Below are positions 15,523 through 24,688 of a DNA stretch of 47,679 nucleotides, in pieces; position 1 is the stretch's first letter; each line of letters starts with the position of its first letter. The translations under genes and the position numbers were made by a program. The notes under the pieces were generated by a model, which ran no database searches, had not been told where the DNA came from, and saw nothing but the letters and a program-made list of their open reading frames with translations. Source of the DNA: Bradyrhizobium diazoefficiens (GTDB lineage: Bacteria; Pseudomonadota; Alphaproteobacteria; Rhizobiales; Xanthobacteraceae); NCBI RefSeq assembly GCF_018131015.1, contig NZ_JAFCJJ010000039.1, positions 1 through 47,679 on the forward strand, given 5' to 3'.

Positions 15523-18165
15523 TCACTCCCACGCATAGACAAAATTGCCGTCCGCAATTCCCACCCGCGCCTGCCTGATCTCCTCCTTCGCCAGCGAGCG
15601 GTTGAGGAATTCGCGCGAGAGCGCGGGCAGCAACGTGTTGGTGACGATGTTGTCTATCATGCGACCGCCTGAATCGGGGTCGTTGCACATCGACACGATG
15701 TGATCGACCACGGCGTCGTCGTAGACGAAGGCGGCGTCGTGGTTGTCGCGGATGCGGCGGCCGATGCGGTCGAGCTGGAGGCGGACGATGCCGCCGAGCA
15801 TCGAACTCGACAGCGGATAATAGGGGATCGCGACCATTCGGCCGAGCAGCGCGGGCGGAAACACCTTGAGCAGCTCGGGGCGCAGCATCTGCGCCAGCTC
15901 TTCCGGATTGTTGCGGTATTTCGGGTCGCGCGACAGGCTCATGATGAGGTCGGTGCCGACATTGGTCGTCAGGATGATCAGGGTGTTCTTGAAATCGATG
16001 CGGCGGCCGTTGCCGTCCTCCATCAGGCCCTTGTCGAACACCTGGAAGAAGATCTCGTGGACGTCGGGATGCGCCTTCTCGACCTCATCGAGCAGCACCA
16101 CGCTGTAGGGTTTGCGGCGCACGGCCTCGGTGAGCCGGCCGCCCTCGCCGTAACCGACATAGCCGGGAGGCGCGCCCTTCAGCGATGAGACGGTGTGCGC
16201 CTCCTGGAATTCGGACATGTTGATGGTGATCATGTTCTGCTCGCCGCCATAGAGCGTCTCGGCGAGCGCGAGCGCGGTCTCGGTCTTGCCGACGCCGGAG
16301 GGGCCGGCGAGCATGAACACGCCGATCGGCTTGTTCGGATTGTCGAGCTTGGCGCGGTTGGTCTCGATGCGCTTGGAGATCATCTCCAGGCCGTGCGACT
16401 GGCCGATGACGCGGCGGCCGAGAATCTCCGGCAGCTTGAGCACCGTCTCGATCTCGTCGCGCACCATGCGTCCGACCGGAATGCCGGTCCAGTCGGACAC
16501 GACCGACGCCACCGACTGCTCGTCGACATGGGCGTAGATCATGCGCTGCTCGGGGTGGATCGCCTCCAGCGCGTCGAACTTGGTCCGCAGCTCGCTCCGC
16601 TTGCCGTCGACGTCGGGTTCATCCTTCGGTTCGGCCAGGATCTCGCGCAGACTGCGGATCTCGTCGACCAGGGATTTTTCCCTGGCCCATTCGGTCTCGA
16701 GACTGGCGAGCTTGTCCTTCAGCGCCGTGATGTCGGTCTCGATCTCGGCGATCTCTTCCTTGCCGTCGACGCCGAGATCGGTGTCGCTGGCAAGCCCGGA
16801 GCGTTCGGCCTCGCGAGCGGCGATCTTCGCGCGCGTATCCTCGATCATGGCCGGCGTCGCGCTCTGGCTGATGGCGACGCGGGCGGCGGCGGTGTCGAGC
16901 AGGCTGACCGCCTTGTCGGGCAGTTGCCGCGCCGGGATATAGCGGTGCGAGAGGTTGACCGCGGCGACGATCGCGGCATCGGAGATGCGTACCTTGTGGT
17001 GCTTCTCCATAGGGCCGATGATGCCGCGCAGCATCACGCAGCAGGTCTCGACGTCGGGCTCGTCGACATTGACCGGCTGGAAACGGCGGGTCAGCGCCGG
17101 GTCCTTCTCGATGTACTGGCGGTACTCCGACCAGGTGGTCGCCGCGATGGTCCGCAGCGTGCCGCGCGCGAGCGGCGGCTTGAGCAAATTGGCGGCATCG
17201 CCCGTGCCGGCCGATCCGCCGGCGCCGATCAGGGTGTGGGCTTCGTCGATGAACAGGATGATCGGCGTCGGCGAGCCCTGGACCTCGTCGATGACCGAGC
17301 GCAGGCGCTGCTCGAACTCGCCCTTCATGGAGGCACCGGCCTGCATCAGGCCGATGTCGAGCGCGCAGAGGCGAACGTTCTTGAGCGGTGGCGGCACGTC
17401 GCCGCTCGCGATGCGCTGGGCAAAGCCCTCGACCACCGCGGTCTTGCCGACGCCGGCTTCGCCGGTGAGGATCGGGTTGTTCTGGCGGCGGCGCATCAGG
17501 ACGTCGATGAGCTGGCGGATCTCGTTGTCGCGGCCGAGGATCGGGTCCATCTCGCCGGTCTTCGCCTTCGCGGTGAGATCCTGCGAATAGCGATCGAGCG
17601 GGGTCGTGCCCTTCGGTCCGGCGGCCGTCTCGGCCCCCGGCGTGCCGGCGGCGCGCAAGCCCGAGCCGTCCATCGGCTGCAGGTTCTCCTCCTCGGAGCC
17701 GGACCAGGTGGCGCGGTGCTCGGCGAGCAGCGCATCGACATTGATCTTGCCGAATTCGGCCGAGAGGTTGTTGAGCGCGCGGCGGACGTCGTTGGATTTC
17801 AGGCCGGCCACCAGGATGTGCCCGGTCCTGATCTGGGTCTCGCCGAAGAACAGCGTGGCGTAGTGCCAGCCCCGGTCGAGCACGTCGACCACCGAATTGG
17901 CGACGCCCGGCATGTCGGTCTCGTTCTTGCGGAAGCCGTTGATGACTCCCGCGAGATCCGACATCAGCCGCGAACGGTCGACCTTGTAGTGGTCGGCCGA
18001 CAGGCTCAGGTCGTTGCCGTCCTTCTGCAGGATATGGAAGAGCCAGTGCGCCAGCTCGACATTCCGGTTGCCGGCGCTCTTGGCGTGCCGCAGGGCTTTT
18101 ATGAAAGCATCATATCCGGTGCGGTTCAGCTTGCCCGTCACCGCTTCTAGGCTGATGTCTGTCAA
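15523..18165 (-). CDS. tssH: T6SS sheath-recycling AAA+ ATPase ClpV/TssH
   Basis: Predicted 880-residue hexameric ATPase that unfolds contracted TssB/TssC sheaths for reuse in the cytoplasm. An N-terminal Clp-N-like domain (about 1-160) is followed by AAA domain 1 with Walker A GEAGVGKTA (about 235) and Walker B IILFIDEAHTLIGAGG, a middle coiled-coil region (about 430-530), and AAA domain 2 with Walker A GPSGVGKTE (about 620) and Walker B VVLLDEVEKAHPDVHE. The length is right for ClpV. It is separated from tssG by 184 bp containing a RIME-like repeat, then followed by the 309-residue unknown gene. The ATG at 18165 has a GGAGGG upstream. Confidence 0.97.
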   Translation of the reverse strand: MTDISLEAVTGKLNRTGYDAFIKALRHAKSAGNRNVELAHWLFHILQKDGNDLSLSADHYKVDRSRLMSDLAGVINGFRKNETDMPGVANSVVDVLDRGWHYATLFFGETQIRTGHILVAGLKSNDVRRALNNLSAEFGKINVDALLAEHRATWSGSEEENLQPMDGSGLRAAGTPGAETAAGPKGTTPLDRYSQDLTAKAKTGEMDPILGRDNEIRQLIDVLMRRRQNNPILTGEAGVGKTAVVEGFAQRIASGDVPPPLKNVRLCALDIGLMQAGASMKGEFEQRLRSVIDEVQGSPTPIILFIDEAHTLIGAGGSAGTGDAANLLKPPLARGTLRTIAATTWSEYRQYIEKDPALTRRFQPVNVDEPDVETCCVMLRGIIGPMEKHHKVRISDAAIVAAVNLSHRYIPARQLPDKAVSLLDTAAARVAISQSATPAMIEDTRAKIAAREAERSGLASDTDLGVDGKEEIAEIETDITALKDKLASLETEWAREKSLVDEIRSLREILAEPKDEPDVDGKRSELRTKFDALEAIHPEQRMIYAHVDEQSVASVVSDWTGIPVGRMVRDEIETVLKLPEILGRRVIGQSHGLEMISKRIETNRAKLDNPNKPIGVFMLAGPSGVGKTETALALAETLYGGEQNMITINMSEFQEAHTVSSLKGAPPGYVGYGEGGRLTEAVRRKPYSVVLLDEVEKAHPDVHEIFFQVFDKGLMEDGNGRRIDFKNTLIILTTNVGTDLIMSLSRDPKYRNNPEELAQMLRPELLKVFPPALLGRMVAIPYYPLSSSMLGGIVRLQLDRIGRRIRDNHDAAFVYDDAVVDHIVSMCNDPDSGGRMIDNIVTNTLLPALSREFLNRSLAKEEIRQARVGIADGNFVYAWE

Positions 18166-18263
18166 GAAAAGGCCCTCCTGAAATCAAAATCCTCAAAACT
18201 TCAAAAAAACAGCGGTAATCTCGCGCCGGAATTCCGGCTTGTCCAGTGGCTTGGATCTTGGGC

Positions 18264-18352
18264 CCAAAGCGCGATGAGCATCGCGCTTTAGGTTGTTGTT
18301 TGCGCATGATCTTTTCGGAAAACCGCTTCACACTTTTCCGGATCATGCTTTA
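18264..18352. repeat. RIME-like intergenic palindromic repeat (copy B), abutting tssG stop
   Basis: A perfect inverted repeat AAAGCGCGAT-GAGC-ATCGCGCTTT (18266-18289) is followed by GGTTGTTGTTTGC and the 45-bp palindromic unit from GCATGATC (18304-18311) to GATCATGC (18341-18348). It is almost identical to copy A at 6252-6356 and in the same orientation. The TAA stop of tssG (18350-18352) lies at the repeat edge, at the position where copy A also carries TTTA. Transcribed, this would form two adjacent stem-loops between tssG and tssH. Confidence 0.8.
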
Positions 18353-19360
18353 TGGCTTGGCGTCTCCCCTGAGCCGGTCCACGAGGTGAAACCGCGCGTC
18401 GCTGCGATACTCGTCGGTGGAGGCCCAGTTCGGTGAAATCCAGGTGGTCCAACCGAGCCGGCCGGACAACCCGAGCTTGACCGGCTTGACCTCCCCCGCG
18501 GGAATGGCCAGTTCGACATCCCAGTCGAGCTCTTCCCCGATATAGAAGAACACGGCGTCGGCGAGCGGCCTGGCAAGGTCGCTGCCCCGTGCGGGAAGGA
18601 AGCGCTCGTACTGGGCGAAATCCTTCACGTACAGGCGTATCCTGATCTTGTCCTCGACACTGAACACGCTGGAACCGATCAGGAGATCCCGGCCCAGCGT
18701 TGCGTGCTTGCTGCCGAGGGCGGTCCGGTCGCCTGGATCGAAGGTGAGCCACGATCCGACGAACTCCGAGATCTCGATCTTCGTGCCGAACAATCCGCGC
18801 AGGAAGCGCGCCAGCCGCGAGGCGGACTTGGCCTTTGGCGCGATCAGGCCGGCAAAGGCGAGCTTGCCGATGTCGGGAATGGAATCGAGATCGCGAAACG
18901 GATCCGTGCCGAGCCCGATCGACGAGCCGATATAGGCAAAGAAGCGGTCCTCGCGCGGCCGGTCATGCTGCGCGATGGGACGCGCATCGGCCCAGGCGCG
19001 GAAGAACAGCTGGAGGAAACGGTTGTTGAACAGGTCCAGGAAGCGCGGAAAGGCGTCGTCGCGCATGATGAGCCAGCCGAGGCTCTCGTCGGTCGTCGCC
19101 AGCGGCAGCGCACCTTGCGGCCCGAGCAGGCCGAGAAATTTCACGATCAGCTTGAGCCGGCCGTCGCGGACGACGGCGCTCTCGAGGTTGGACGCAGGGA
19201 ACTCGAGATAGGGATTCTGCCCGAGATCGACATACTCCTCGCGCCGCGCCGCGCTCTCGCCGATCCTCGGGCTCTGCGGGTTCGCGCGCTCAAGCTGGCG
19301 CAGTACATGGTAGAAATCGAAGCGCCAGGGCTCGGCAGCGAGTTGGTCGAACAGCGTCAC
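18350..19360 (-). CDS. tssG: T6SS baseplate protein TssG
   Basis: Predicted 336-residue baseplate wedge subunit that works with TssE, TssF and TssK to build the platform for sheath assembly. The translation has family features: FYHVLRQLERANPQSPRIGE near residue 16, FLGLLGPQGALPLATT near residue 68, and RFLDLFNNRFLQLFFRAW near residue 100. I chose the GTG at 19360 because it overlaps the tssF stop (GTGA), a translational-coupling arrangement, and gives a normal TssG length; the frame stays open far upstream but that overlaps tssF. The stop codon is supplied at the border of a RIME-like repeat. Confidence 0.93.
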   Translation of the reverse strand: MTLFDQLAAEPWRFDFYHVLRQLERANPQSPRIGESAARREEYVDLGQNPYLEFPASNLESAVVRDGRLKLIVKFLGLLGPQGALPLATTDESLGWLIMRDDAFPRFLDLFNNRFLQLFFRAWADARPIAQHDRPREDRFFAYIGSSIGLGTDPFRDLDSIPDIGKLAFAGLIAPKAKSASRLARFLRGLFGTKIEISEFVGSWLTFDPGDRTALGSKHATLGRDLLIGSSVFSVEDKIRIRLYVKDFAQYERFLPARGSDLARPLADAVFFYIGEELDWDVELAIPAGEVKPVKLGLSGRLGWTTWISPNWASTDEYRSDARFHLVDRLRGDAKP

Positions 19361-21324
19361 AGCCCGCTCCGCATGCCCATGCGCGGCGGCCATCGCATGA
19401 TCTCGCCGCGCTCGGTCGAGGAGATCACGGTCTGCGTGAAATAGTTGAAGCCCGAATATTCCGCAAAGAAGCGCTCCAGCACGGCGCCGAGCAGGAAGAT
19501 TCCACTGCCCTCGAATGACTTTTCGTCGAACAGGACGGAGATCTCCTGCCCGCGGGCGGCGCCGCTTCCCGCGCGCTCGCGGATGCGCCGCACCACCGGC
19601 CTGCTGTCGACGTTGCGCACGCCTCGGATTTTCCGCTCTGTCGCATCCTCGACGAAGTCCGCGAACAGCATCAGCATCTCGCGCAAGGCGGATGCGCCTT
19701 TTCCGGCACCCCGTTCCACCACACCGAGATAGTTGAGGCTGAGCATGTTGATCAGGCGCCAGCTCACAAGCCCCACGCTCGCGATCTCGCTGCGCGACCT
19801 CATCTGCGCGACGATCGGCTCGCGCGGCCGCGTCGGCCCCGCGACGCAGACCAGCCCGAGCGAGACGTCGTCCAGGAGATGGAAATCCGCGCCGCCCGCA
19901 CCCACCGGCAACTGCTCCGGCAGGTGCCGGTTCGAGCACATCACCTTCATGCTGAGCTCGGCCGCCGCGGTCTTGCCGCTCAGCTCGCCGGGCTCCAGCA
20001 GCGACAGGAACATGTCCGTTCCGGTGTAGTCGGACGTGGTGCCGTAGGCCTTTTCCTCCACGGTGCGGCGCCGCGGCAGACGGCGGACGGTGTAGAATAG
20101 GCCCTCAACCGAGCTTGCCGTGCGATCCACCGACGCCGAGTACAGCGGACGCACCGGGATCTTCTCGCGCACGCCGGGAAGATGCGCGAAGACGTCGACG
20201 ACCCGGTGCGCCTCGTATTCGAGATGGCGACTGCGGTCGGGCACGACGTGGTATTCGTGGGTGTTGGACTTGATCGCGATCCGGTCGGTCGTCTTCTCGA
20301 ACAGGTTGATCGCGGGCGCCGTGTAGAGCGAGAACATCTTCGGCTCGACGGCAGCCGAGAGGCGTGAATTCTGCTCGCTGAAGGCAAGCACGATGTCGAT
20401 CGACTTGCCCTGCAGGCGGGGGAACACCTCGCGAAGCCGCGTCAGCTTGAAACCGAGGAACTTGCGCGGGAACGCAAAATATTCGCGCAGCAGCTCCGAT
20501 CCGCGAAAGACGCGATTGTCGATCGGAAACAGCGAATCCTCCTCGTCGAAGCCGATCTGCTTCAGGCTGTCGACCGGCATTTTGTGCACGACGGGGTCGC
20601 CGTAGTCGTCGAGAACACGGAAATACACGCCGACGCAATTTCCGATGATTTGCTCGTACAATGCGATGGAATCGTCCTCGGCCCCGCAGAGATAGACCGG
20701 CAGCTCGGTGGTGCGACAGCCGGAGAACCAGTATTCCGGCTTCTTCCTCGCATCCTGGTCGGAGATCTCGTCCTCGACGCGAGCGGCCATCCGGTGCGTC
20801 AGCGACAGCCGCAACCCCGCAATCGCGTCCCGCTCGACCGGTATGCCCAGCGCCTGCATCGGTCCGGCCGTCAGATAATATTCGGCGCCGCGCACGTCGA
20901 ACGGCCACAGCACAATGTCCGAGCACAGTCGGAAGCGGCACGCCAGATTGCGCTCGCGCTCGCGATAGGTGGCATCGAAATAAGCCCCGCGGACGTAGCG
21001 CTTGCCTTCCCGCAAGGCGGGATCGGCGAACGGTGCCAGCGCGCGTACCAGCATCGCGGACGGCGTCGGCGCCAGGAAGTTCGGGACCAACTGCTCGAGC
21101 AGATTGGACGTGAATTCCGGAAATTCGTGCTGGAGCTTGAGCTGCACCCGTGCGGCGAGGAACGCGGTGCCTTCCAGCAGGCCGGCAATCATCGGGTCGG
21201 TGCGCTCGCGGATCAGGCCGCCGAGCCGCTCCGCGATTCCAGGATACTCATCGGCGAAATCGCCTGCCTGCTCGTACAACAGCGCCAGCTCGCGATTGTA
21301 CAGATCGAGAAACTCGCGATCCAT
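19357..21324 (-). CDS. tssF: T6SS baseplate protein TssF
   Basis: Predicted 655-residue protein, the large wedge subunit of the T6SS baseplate (VasA/ImpG family). The N-terminus MDREFLDLYNRELALLYEQA with FADEYPGIAERLGG is diagnostic, followed by GLLEGTAFLAARVQLKLQHE and FTSNLLEQLVPNFLAPTPS. The length is normal. It starts 5 bp after the tssE stop and overlaps tssG by 4 bp, so the three baseplate genes are translationally linked. Confidence 0.95.
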   Translation of the reverse strand: MDREFLDLYNRELALLYEQAGDFADEYPGIAERLGGLIRERTDPMIAGLLEGTAFLAARVQLKLQHEFPEFTSNLLEQLVPNFLAPTPSAMLVRALAPFADPALREGKRYVRGAYFDATYRERERNLACRFRLCSDIVLWPFDVRGAEYYLTAGPMQALGIPVERDAIAGLRLSLTHRMAARVEDEISDQDARKKPEYWFSGCRTTELPVYLCGAEDDSIALYEQIIGNCVGVYFRVLDDYGDPVVHKMPVDSLKQIGFDEEDSLFPIDNRVFRGSELLREYFAFPRKFLGFKLTRLREVFPRLQGKSIDIVLAFSEQNSRLSAAVEPKMFSLYTAPAINLFEKTTDRIAIKSNTHEYHVVPDRSRHLEYEAHRVVDVFAHLPGVREKIPVRPLYSASVDRTASSVEGLFYTVRRLPRRRTVEEKAYGTTSDYTGTDMFLSLLEPGELSGKTAAAELSMKVMCSNRHLPEQLPVGAGGADFHLLDDVSLGLVCVAGPTRPREPIVAQMRSRSEIASVGLVSWRLINMLSLNYLGVVERGAGKGASALREMLMLFADFVEDATERKIRGVRNVDSRPVVRRIRERAGSGAARGQEISVLFDEKSFEGSGIFLLGAVLERFFAEYSGFNYFTQTVISSTERGEIMRWPPRMGMRSGL

Positions 21325-21329
21325 CGCCG

Positions 21330-21875
21330 CTAACGCCGGTTGATCTGGATGCCGCCACTTTCCAGGTCGACGTCAGCCACAAATTCGATCGGGATATTCA
21401 TCGGATCGCAGCGCAAATCCGCGTGCACCAGAAACCGCAATTTCAGCTCTTCCGCGCGCGCCGTCTTGTCGCGCTCGGTCCGGATGGATTCCCGGTGCAG
21501 GCGGGGCTCGTAGTGCATCAGCACGGTCCGGATTTCCTCGGCAAGGTCGTCGACGGAAATCTCGTCGATCGATCGATGCGCGATGTCCGGAAAGCCGAAG
21601 TTCAGGATGGACTTCTGGACCTGGGCGTACCTCGTCAGGTTCTCGGTCGATTCCAGCGCGATGGTGTTCATGAGCGCGCCGAGGTCGCGCTCGACCTCGT
21701 TGCGCAATGTCTGCTCGGAGATGGCGGTCCTTCCCGAGGCGCGGCGCCCCGAGATCATGCGCTCGCCATCACTGATCGAATCGATCTTGACCTTGGCGTC
21801 CCGCTTTTCATTGGCGACGCGGAACGCAAGCATCAGCGGAGGGCTTAGGCGATCCTTCCTGGGTATACTCGACAT
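21330..21875 (-). CDS. tssE: T6SS baseplate protein TssE (gp25-like)
   Basis: Predicted 181-residue protein of the gp25/lysozyme-like family, the phage T4 gp25 counterpart that nucleates the sheath. Features include RLSPPLMLAFRVANE near the start, ISEQTLRNEVERDLGALMNT and the family block SILNFGFPDIAHRSIDEIS. It has no lysozyme catalytic function in T6SS. The ATG at 21875 gives a complete N-terminus. It lies 100 bp behind hcp with a strong stem-loop in the gap, and 5 bp before tssF. Confidence 0.93.
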   Translation of the reverse strand: MSSIPRKDRLSPPLMLAFRVANEKRDAKVKIDSISDGERMISGRRASGRTAISEQTLRNEVERDLGALMNTIALESTENLTRYAQVQKSILNFGFPDIAHRSIDEISVDDLAEEIRTVLMHYEPRLHRESIRTERDKTARAEELKLRFLVHADLRCDPMNIPIEFVADVDLESGGIQINRR

Positions 21876-21902
21876 CTCAATCTGCCACTCGACCTAGTTC
21901 AA

Positions 21903-21929
21903 CCGATCACCTCCCCACGGGGTGATCGG
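21903..21929 (-). terminator. Stem-loop between hcp and tssE (attenuator or mRNA-stabilising structure)
   Basis: CCGATCACC (21903-21911) pairs perfectly with GGTGATCGG (21921-21929) around a nine-base loop that can pair further (CCCC/GGGG register). On the minus strand it stands about 46 bases after the hcp stop and before tssE. There is no U-tract after it, so it is not a canonical intrinsic terminator. A partial terminator or a 3' stabiliser giving excess hcp mRNA is plausible. Confidence 0.55.
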
Positions 21930-21975
21930 AGCTTTCGTATATCGCGCAGCAGCAGCCGAAGCCGAAGACGCAGTC

Positions 21976-22461
21976 TTACGTCTCGGCGTTGCCGGCAACG
22001 TCCCAGCCGAACTGGGCAGTCTCGCCCGATCCGCCCTTGTCGGTCTGGGCGGTGTATTCGTATTTGAACTTGCGGAAGTTCAGGCTCACGTTCTCGGTGA
22101 GGCGCTCGTCGCCGTGGGTGCCGCCGGGGGTCACGCTGCTCACGATGACGTCTTCAAACGTGATCTTGATGTACTCGACGGCGGACTGGCCGCCGGCCTT
22201 GCGCACGGTCAGGATGCCCTTGGCGATGTGCTCGCCCTTGGCGCAGGCCTTGATCAGATAGGCGGTCGACTTGTCGGCCCAGTGGGTGAAGTGCAAATCG
22301 TGCACCGAGACCTTGCCGGCGCCACCGCCGGCGCTGTGATGCTGGCTGCCGGTCTGGTTGAGACCCCAGGACCAGCTCAACACGTCAATCTCATTCTTGT
22401 GCTTGTGATCAGCCGACTCGCCTTTGATCGGGTCGAGCTTCAGAAACATATCGACGGCCAT
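21976..22461 (-). CDS. hcp: T6SS tube protein Hcp/TssD
   Basis: Predicted 161-residue hemolysin-coregulated protein, which stacks as hexameric rings to form the inner tube fired into target cells. Diagnostic blocks are MAVDMFLKLDPIKGES, IDVLSWSWGLNQTGS and VSVHDLHFTHWADKSTAYL. There is no C-terminal extension, so it is a plain Hcp rather than an effector fusion. A very strong ribosome binding site (GAAAGGAAAAT) precedes the ATG at 22461, fitting high expression. It lies between tssC and tssE and is followed by a stem-loop. Confidence 0.97.
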   Translation of the reverse strand: MAVDMFLKLDPIKGESADHKHKNEIDVLSWSWGLNQTGSQHHSAGGGAGKVSVHDLHFTHWADKSTAYLIKACAKGEHIAKGILTVRKAGGQSAVEYIKITFEDVIVSSVTPGGTHGDERLTENVSLNFRKFKYEYTAQTDKGGSGETAQFGWDVAGNAET

Positions 22462-22516
22462 ATGATTTTCCTTTCGGGCAAATGCTTTGTTCGATCAAGG
22501 AAATAGAAGAAGCTGC

Positions 22517-24019
22517 TCAGGATGTCGGGCCCGGGAGACGTGACACGAGGCTGAGGCCCACATCCATCGCTTCGAGCTGGAAGTGAGGACGCAAGAAAAA
22601 CCGGGCGTTATAATAACCGGGATTTTCCTCGTTGGGAATGACCTCCACTTTCGCTGCGGCTAATGGCTTGCGCGCCTTCATGGCCTCCGAGGACATCGCC
22701 GGGTTCGGGTCGACATACTCGTTGATCCAGGTCTGGAGCCAGATCGTGAGCTCATCCTTCTCCTTCATCGAGCCGATCTTATCGCGAACCATGCATTTGA
22801 GATAGTGCGCGAAGCGCGATACGGCGAACATATAAGGCAATCGTGAAGACAAGTTATCGGACGCCGTTGCGTCGACGCCCTTCTCGCCGAAATACTTCTT
22901 CGGCTTGTAGAGCGACTGCGCGCCGATGAAGGCGGCCTTGTCAGTGTTCTTGCGATGAATGAGCGGAATGAGGCCGGCCTTGGCCAGCTCGTGCTCGCGC
23001 CGGTCGCTGATTGCGATTTCGGTCGGGCACTTCAGATCCCTGCCGCCATCATCGGTCGGGAAGGTATGGGTCGGAAGGTTGATGACTTCGCCGCCGGACT
23101 GCACGCCGCGAATCCGCGTGCACCAGCCAAATTCCTTGAAGGCGCGGTTGATGTTGACGCCCATGGCGTAGCTGGCATTCATCCAGGCGTACTTGTCGCC
23201 CTTGTGCCCGTCCGTCTCCTCCTCGAAGGCGAACTCCTCCACCGGCTCGGACTTGGCGCCATAGGGCAGCCGCGCCAGCACACGCGGGAGGCAAAGCCCG
23301 ACATAACGGGAGTCGTCCTGGTCGCGCAGGCCCTTCCAGGCGGCGTAGTCCGGCGTGTCGAAGACCTTGCCGATGTCACGCGGATTTGACAGCTCGGTCC
23401 AGGCATCCATTCCCATCAGGTTTGGATCGGCCCCGGCGAAGAACGGGGCGTGCGCCGAGCCGGCAATCTTGCTCAGGTCGCGCAACAACTGCACGTCGGT
23501 CGGCGAGTGGCTGAAATGATAATCGCCGATCAGGCAGCCGAACGGCTCGCCGCCGAGCTGGCCGAACTCGTATTCGTAGATCTGCTTGAACAGCGGGCTC
23601 TGGTCCCACCTCGCATCGGGATAGAGCCGCAGGTTGCGGTAGAGCTCGGTCTTCGACGCGTTCATCACGCGAATTTTAAGATTGGCGTCGGTCTCCGAAT
23701 TGAAGACCAGATAGCTCAGGCCTCGCCAGGCACTCTCGATCTTTTGGAATTCGGGCGCGTGAATGAACTCATTGACCTGCGCGGTGAGCTTCTGATCCAG
23801 CCGCGCAATCATCTCCTCGATCGTGTCGAGCACGTCCGACTTGATGACGGTCGTATCCTTCAACGCCTCGGTGACAAGCGTGGAGATCGCGTTTTCGACC
23901 TCGGTCGCTGCCCGCTCGGTCCTTGGCTTGAAGCTCTGCTTCAAGAGGGAGGCAAACTCATCCGCCTCCTTGACCTCGACCTGGGTGGCAGCATCGCTTC
24001 GGCTTACTTCCGTCGCCAT
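22517..24019 (-). CDS. tssC: T6SS contractile sheath large subunit TssC (VipB)
   Basis: Predicted 500-residue protein that with TssB polymerises into the contractile sheath around the Hcp tube. Family blocks are abundant: AWRGLSYLVFNSETDANLKI, DYHFSHSPTDVQLL, FGWCTRIRGVQSGGEV and NARFFLRPHFQLEAMDVGLS at the C-terminus. The length is as expected. It lies 21 bp behind tssB and 55 bp ahead of hcp. Only one tssC copy is present, whereas some alphaproteobacteria carry two. Confidence 0.97.
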   Translation of the reverse strand: MATEVSRSDAATQVEVKEADEFASLLKQSFKPRTERAATEVENAISTLVTEALKDTTVIKSDVLDTIEEMIARLDQKLTAQVNEFIHAPEFQKIESAWRGLSYLVFNSETDANLKIRVMNASKTELYRNLRLYPDARWDQSPLFKQIYEYEFGQLGGEPFGCLIGDYHFSHSPTDVQLLRDLSKIAGSAHAPFFAGADPNLMGMDAWTELSNPRDIGKVFDTPDYAAWKGLRDQDDSRYVGLCLPRVLARLPYGAKSEPVEEFAFEEETDGHKGDKYAWMNASYAMGVNINRAFKEFGWCTRIRGVQSGGEVINLPTHTFPTDDGGRDLKCPTEIAISDRREHELAKAGLIPLIHRKNTDKAAFIGAQSLYKPKKYFGEKGVDATASDNLSSRLPYMFAVSRFAHYLKCMVRDKIGSMKEKDELTIWLQTWINEYVDPNPAMSSEAMKARKPLAAAKVEVIPNEENPGYYNARFFLRPHFQLEAMDVGLSLVSRLPGPTS

Positions 24020-24040
24020 AGGTACAACACCCTCTATCGA

Positions 24041-24568
24041 TTATTTAGGCTCGGACTCCGGGTCCGCGGCCGTGCTCCCGCGCTCCTTCAGCGCCGCCAT
24101 CAACTGCGGGTCGGACAGGAGCTTCTTCAACTGATCTTCCGCCGCCGCCTTGCCGTCCATGTACTTCAGGAGATTGGCGAGCTGCTCGCGCGCTTCCAGA
24201 AGCTTTGCTGTTGCAGGGACCTGGCGGGCAACCGCGACCGGCGAGAAATCCGCCATCTTGCTGAAGGTCATGTTGACCGACATCTTCTCGTCGGGATTGT
24301 CGCTGAGCTTGTTTGCCACGCGCATCGTGATGGCCGGCTCGATCGCGGCCATGCGGCTTTCGAAATTGTCCATGTCGAACTCGAGAAACTTGCGTTCCTC
24401 GATCTTCGGTTTCTCGACGGCCGAGTTGTTGCCGGAAAGGTCGGCAAGCACGCCCATCACGAAAGGAAGCTCGATCAGCCGCTCGGCGTCGTAGGGATCT
24501 TCGTAGGTAATGTGGACGCGCGGCGCCCGATTTCGACGAATAAACTTCTGGCCACTGTCAGTTGCCAT
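24041..24568 (-). CDS. tssB: T6SS contractile sheath small subunit TssB (VipA)
   Basis: Predicted 175-residue sheath subunit. The N-terminus contains SGQKFIRRNRAPRVHITYED, then LPFVMGVLADLSGN, KFLEFDMDNFESRMAAIEP and the C-terminal helix that ClpV and TssC contact (LLKYMDGKAAAEDQLKKLL). The ATG at 24568 follows GGGGGAGAG. A 120-bp gap upstream separates it from tssA and could hold an internal promoter. It is tightly linked to tssC. Confidence 0.96.
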   Translation of the reverse strand: MATDSGQKFIRRNRAPRVHITYEDPYDAERLIELPFVMGVLADLSGNNSAVEKPKIEERKFLEFDMDNFESRMAAIEPAITMRVANKLSDNPDEKMSVNMTFSKMADFSPVAVARQVPATAKLLEAREQLANLLKYMDGKAAAEDQLKKLLSDPQLMAALKERGSTAADPESEPK

Positions 24569-24641
24569 TGCTCTCCCCCGAGATCAGTCAATATCGATGC
24601 AATATGCCTAAACACGCAATACTGTGTATGACGATTGCCGA

Positions 24642-24670
24642 AGCTAAGCCGGTAAATGCCGTTTCGTCAA
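24642..24670 (-). promoter_or_regulatory. Possible internal promoter upstream of tssB
   Basis: On the minus strand TTGACG (24670-24665) is followed by a 17-bp spacer and TTAGCT (24647-24642), about 75 bp upstream of the tssB ATG. The -35 is good and the -10 poor. It would let sheath and tube genes be transcribed apart from tssA. Confidence 0.25.
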
Positions 24671-24688
24671 CGTGGCGGATCACAATTG

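Noticed and set aside
16195..18150. Long plus-strand frame (651 codons) antisense to clpV
   Set aside because: It contains no recognisable domain, and the minus strand carries the full set of ClpV ATPase motifs.
18350..19939. Extending tssG upstream to 19939 on the same frame
   Set aside because: The extra 193 codons overlap tssF and do not match TssG; the GTG overlapping the tssF stop gives the expected length.
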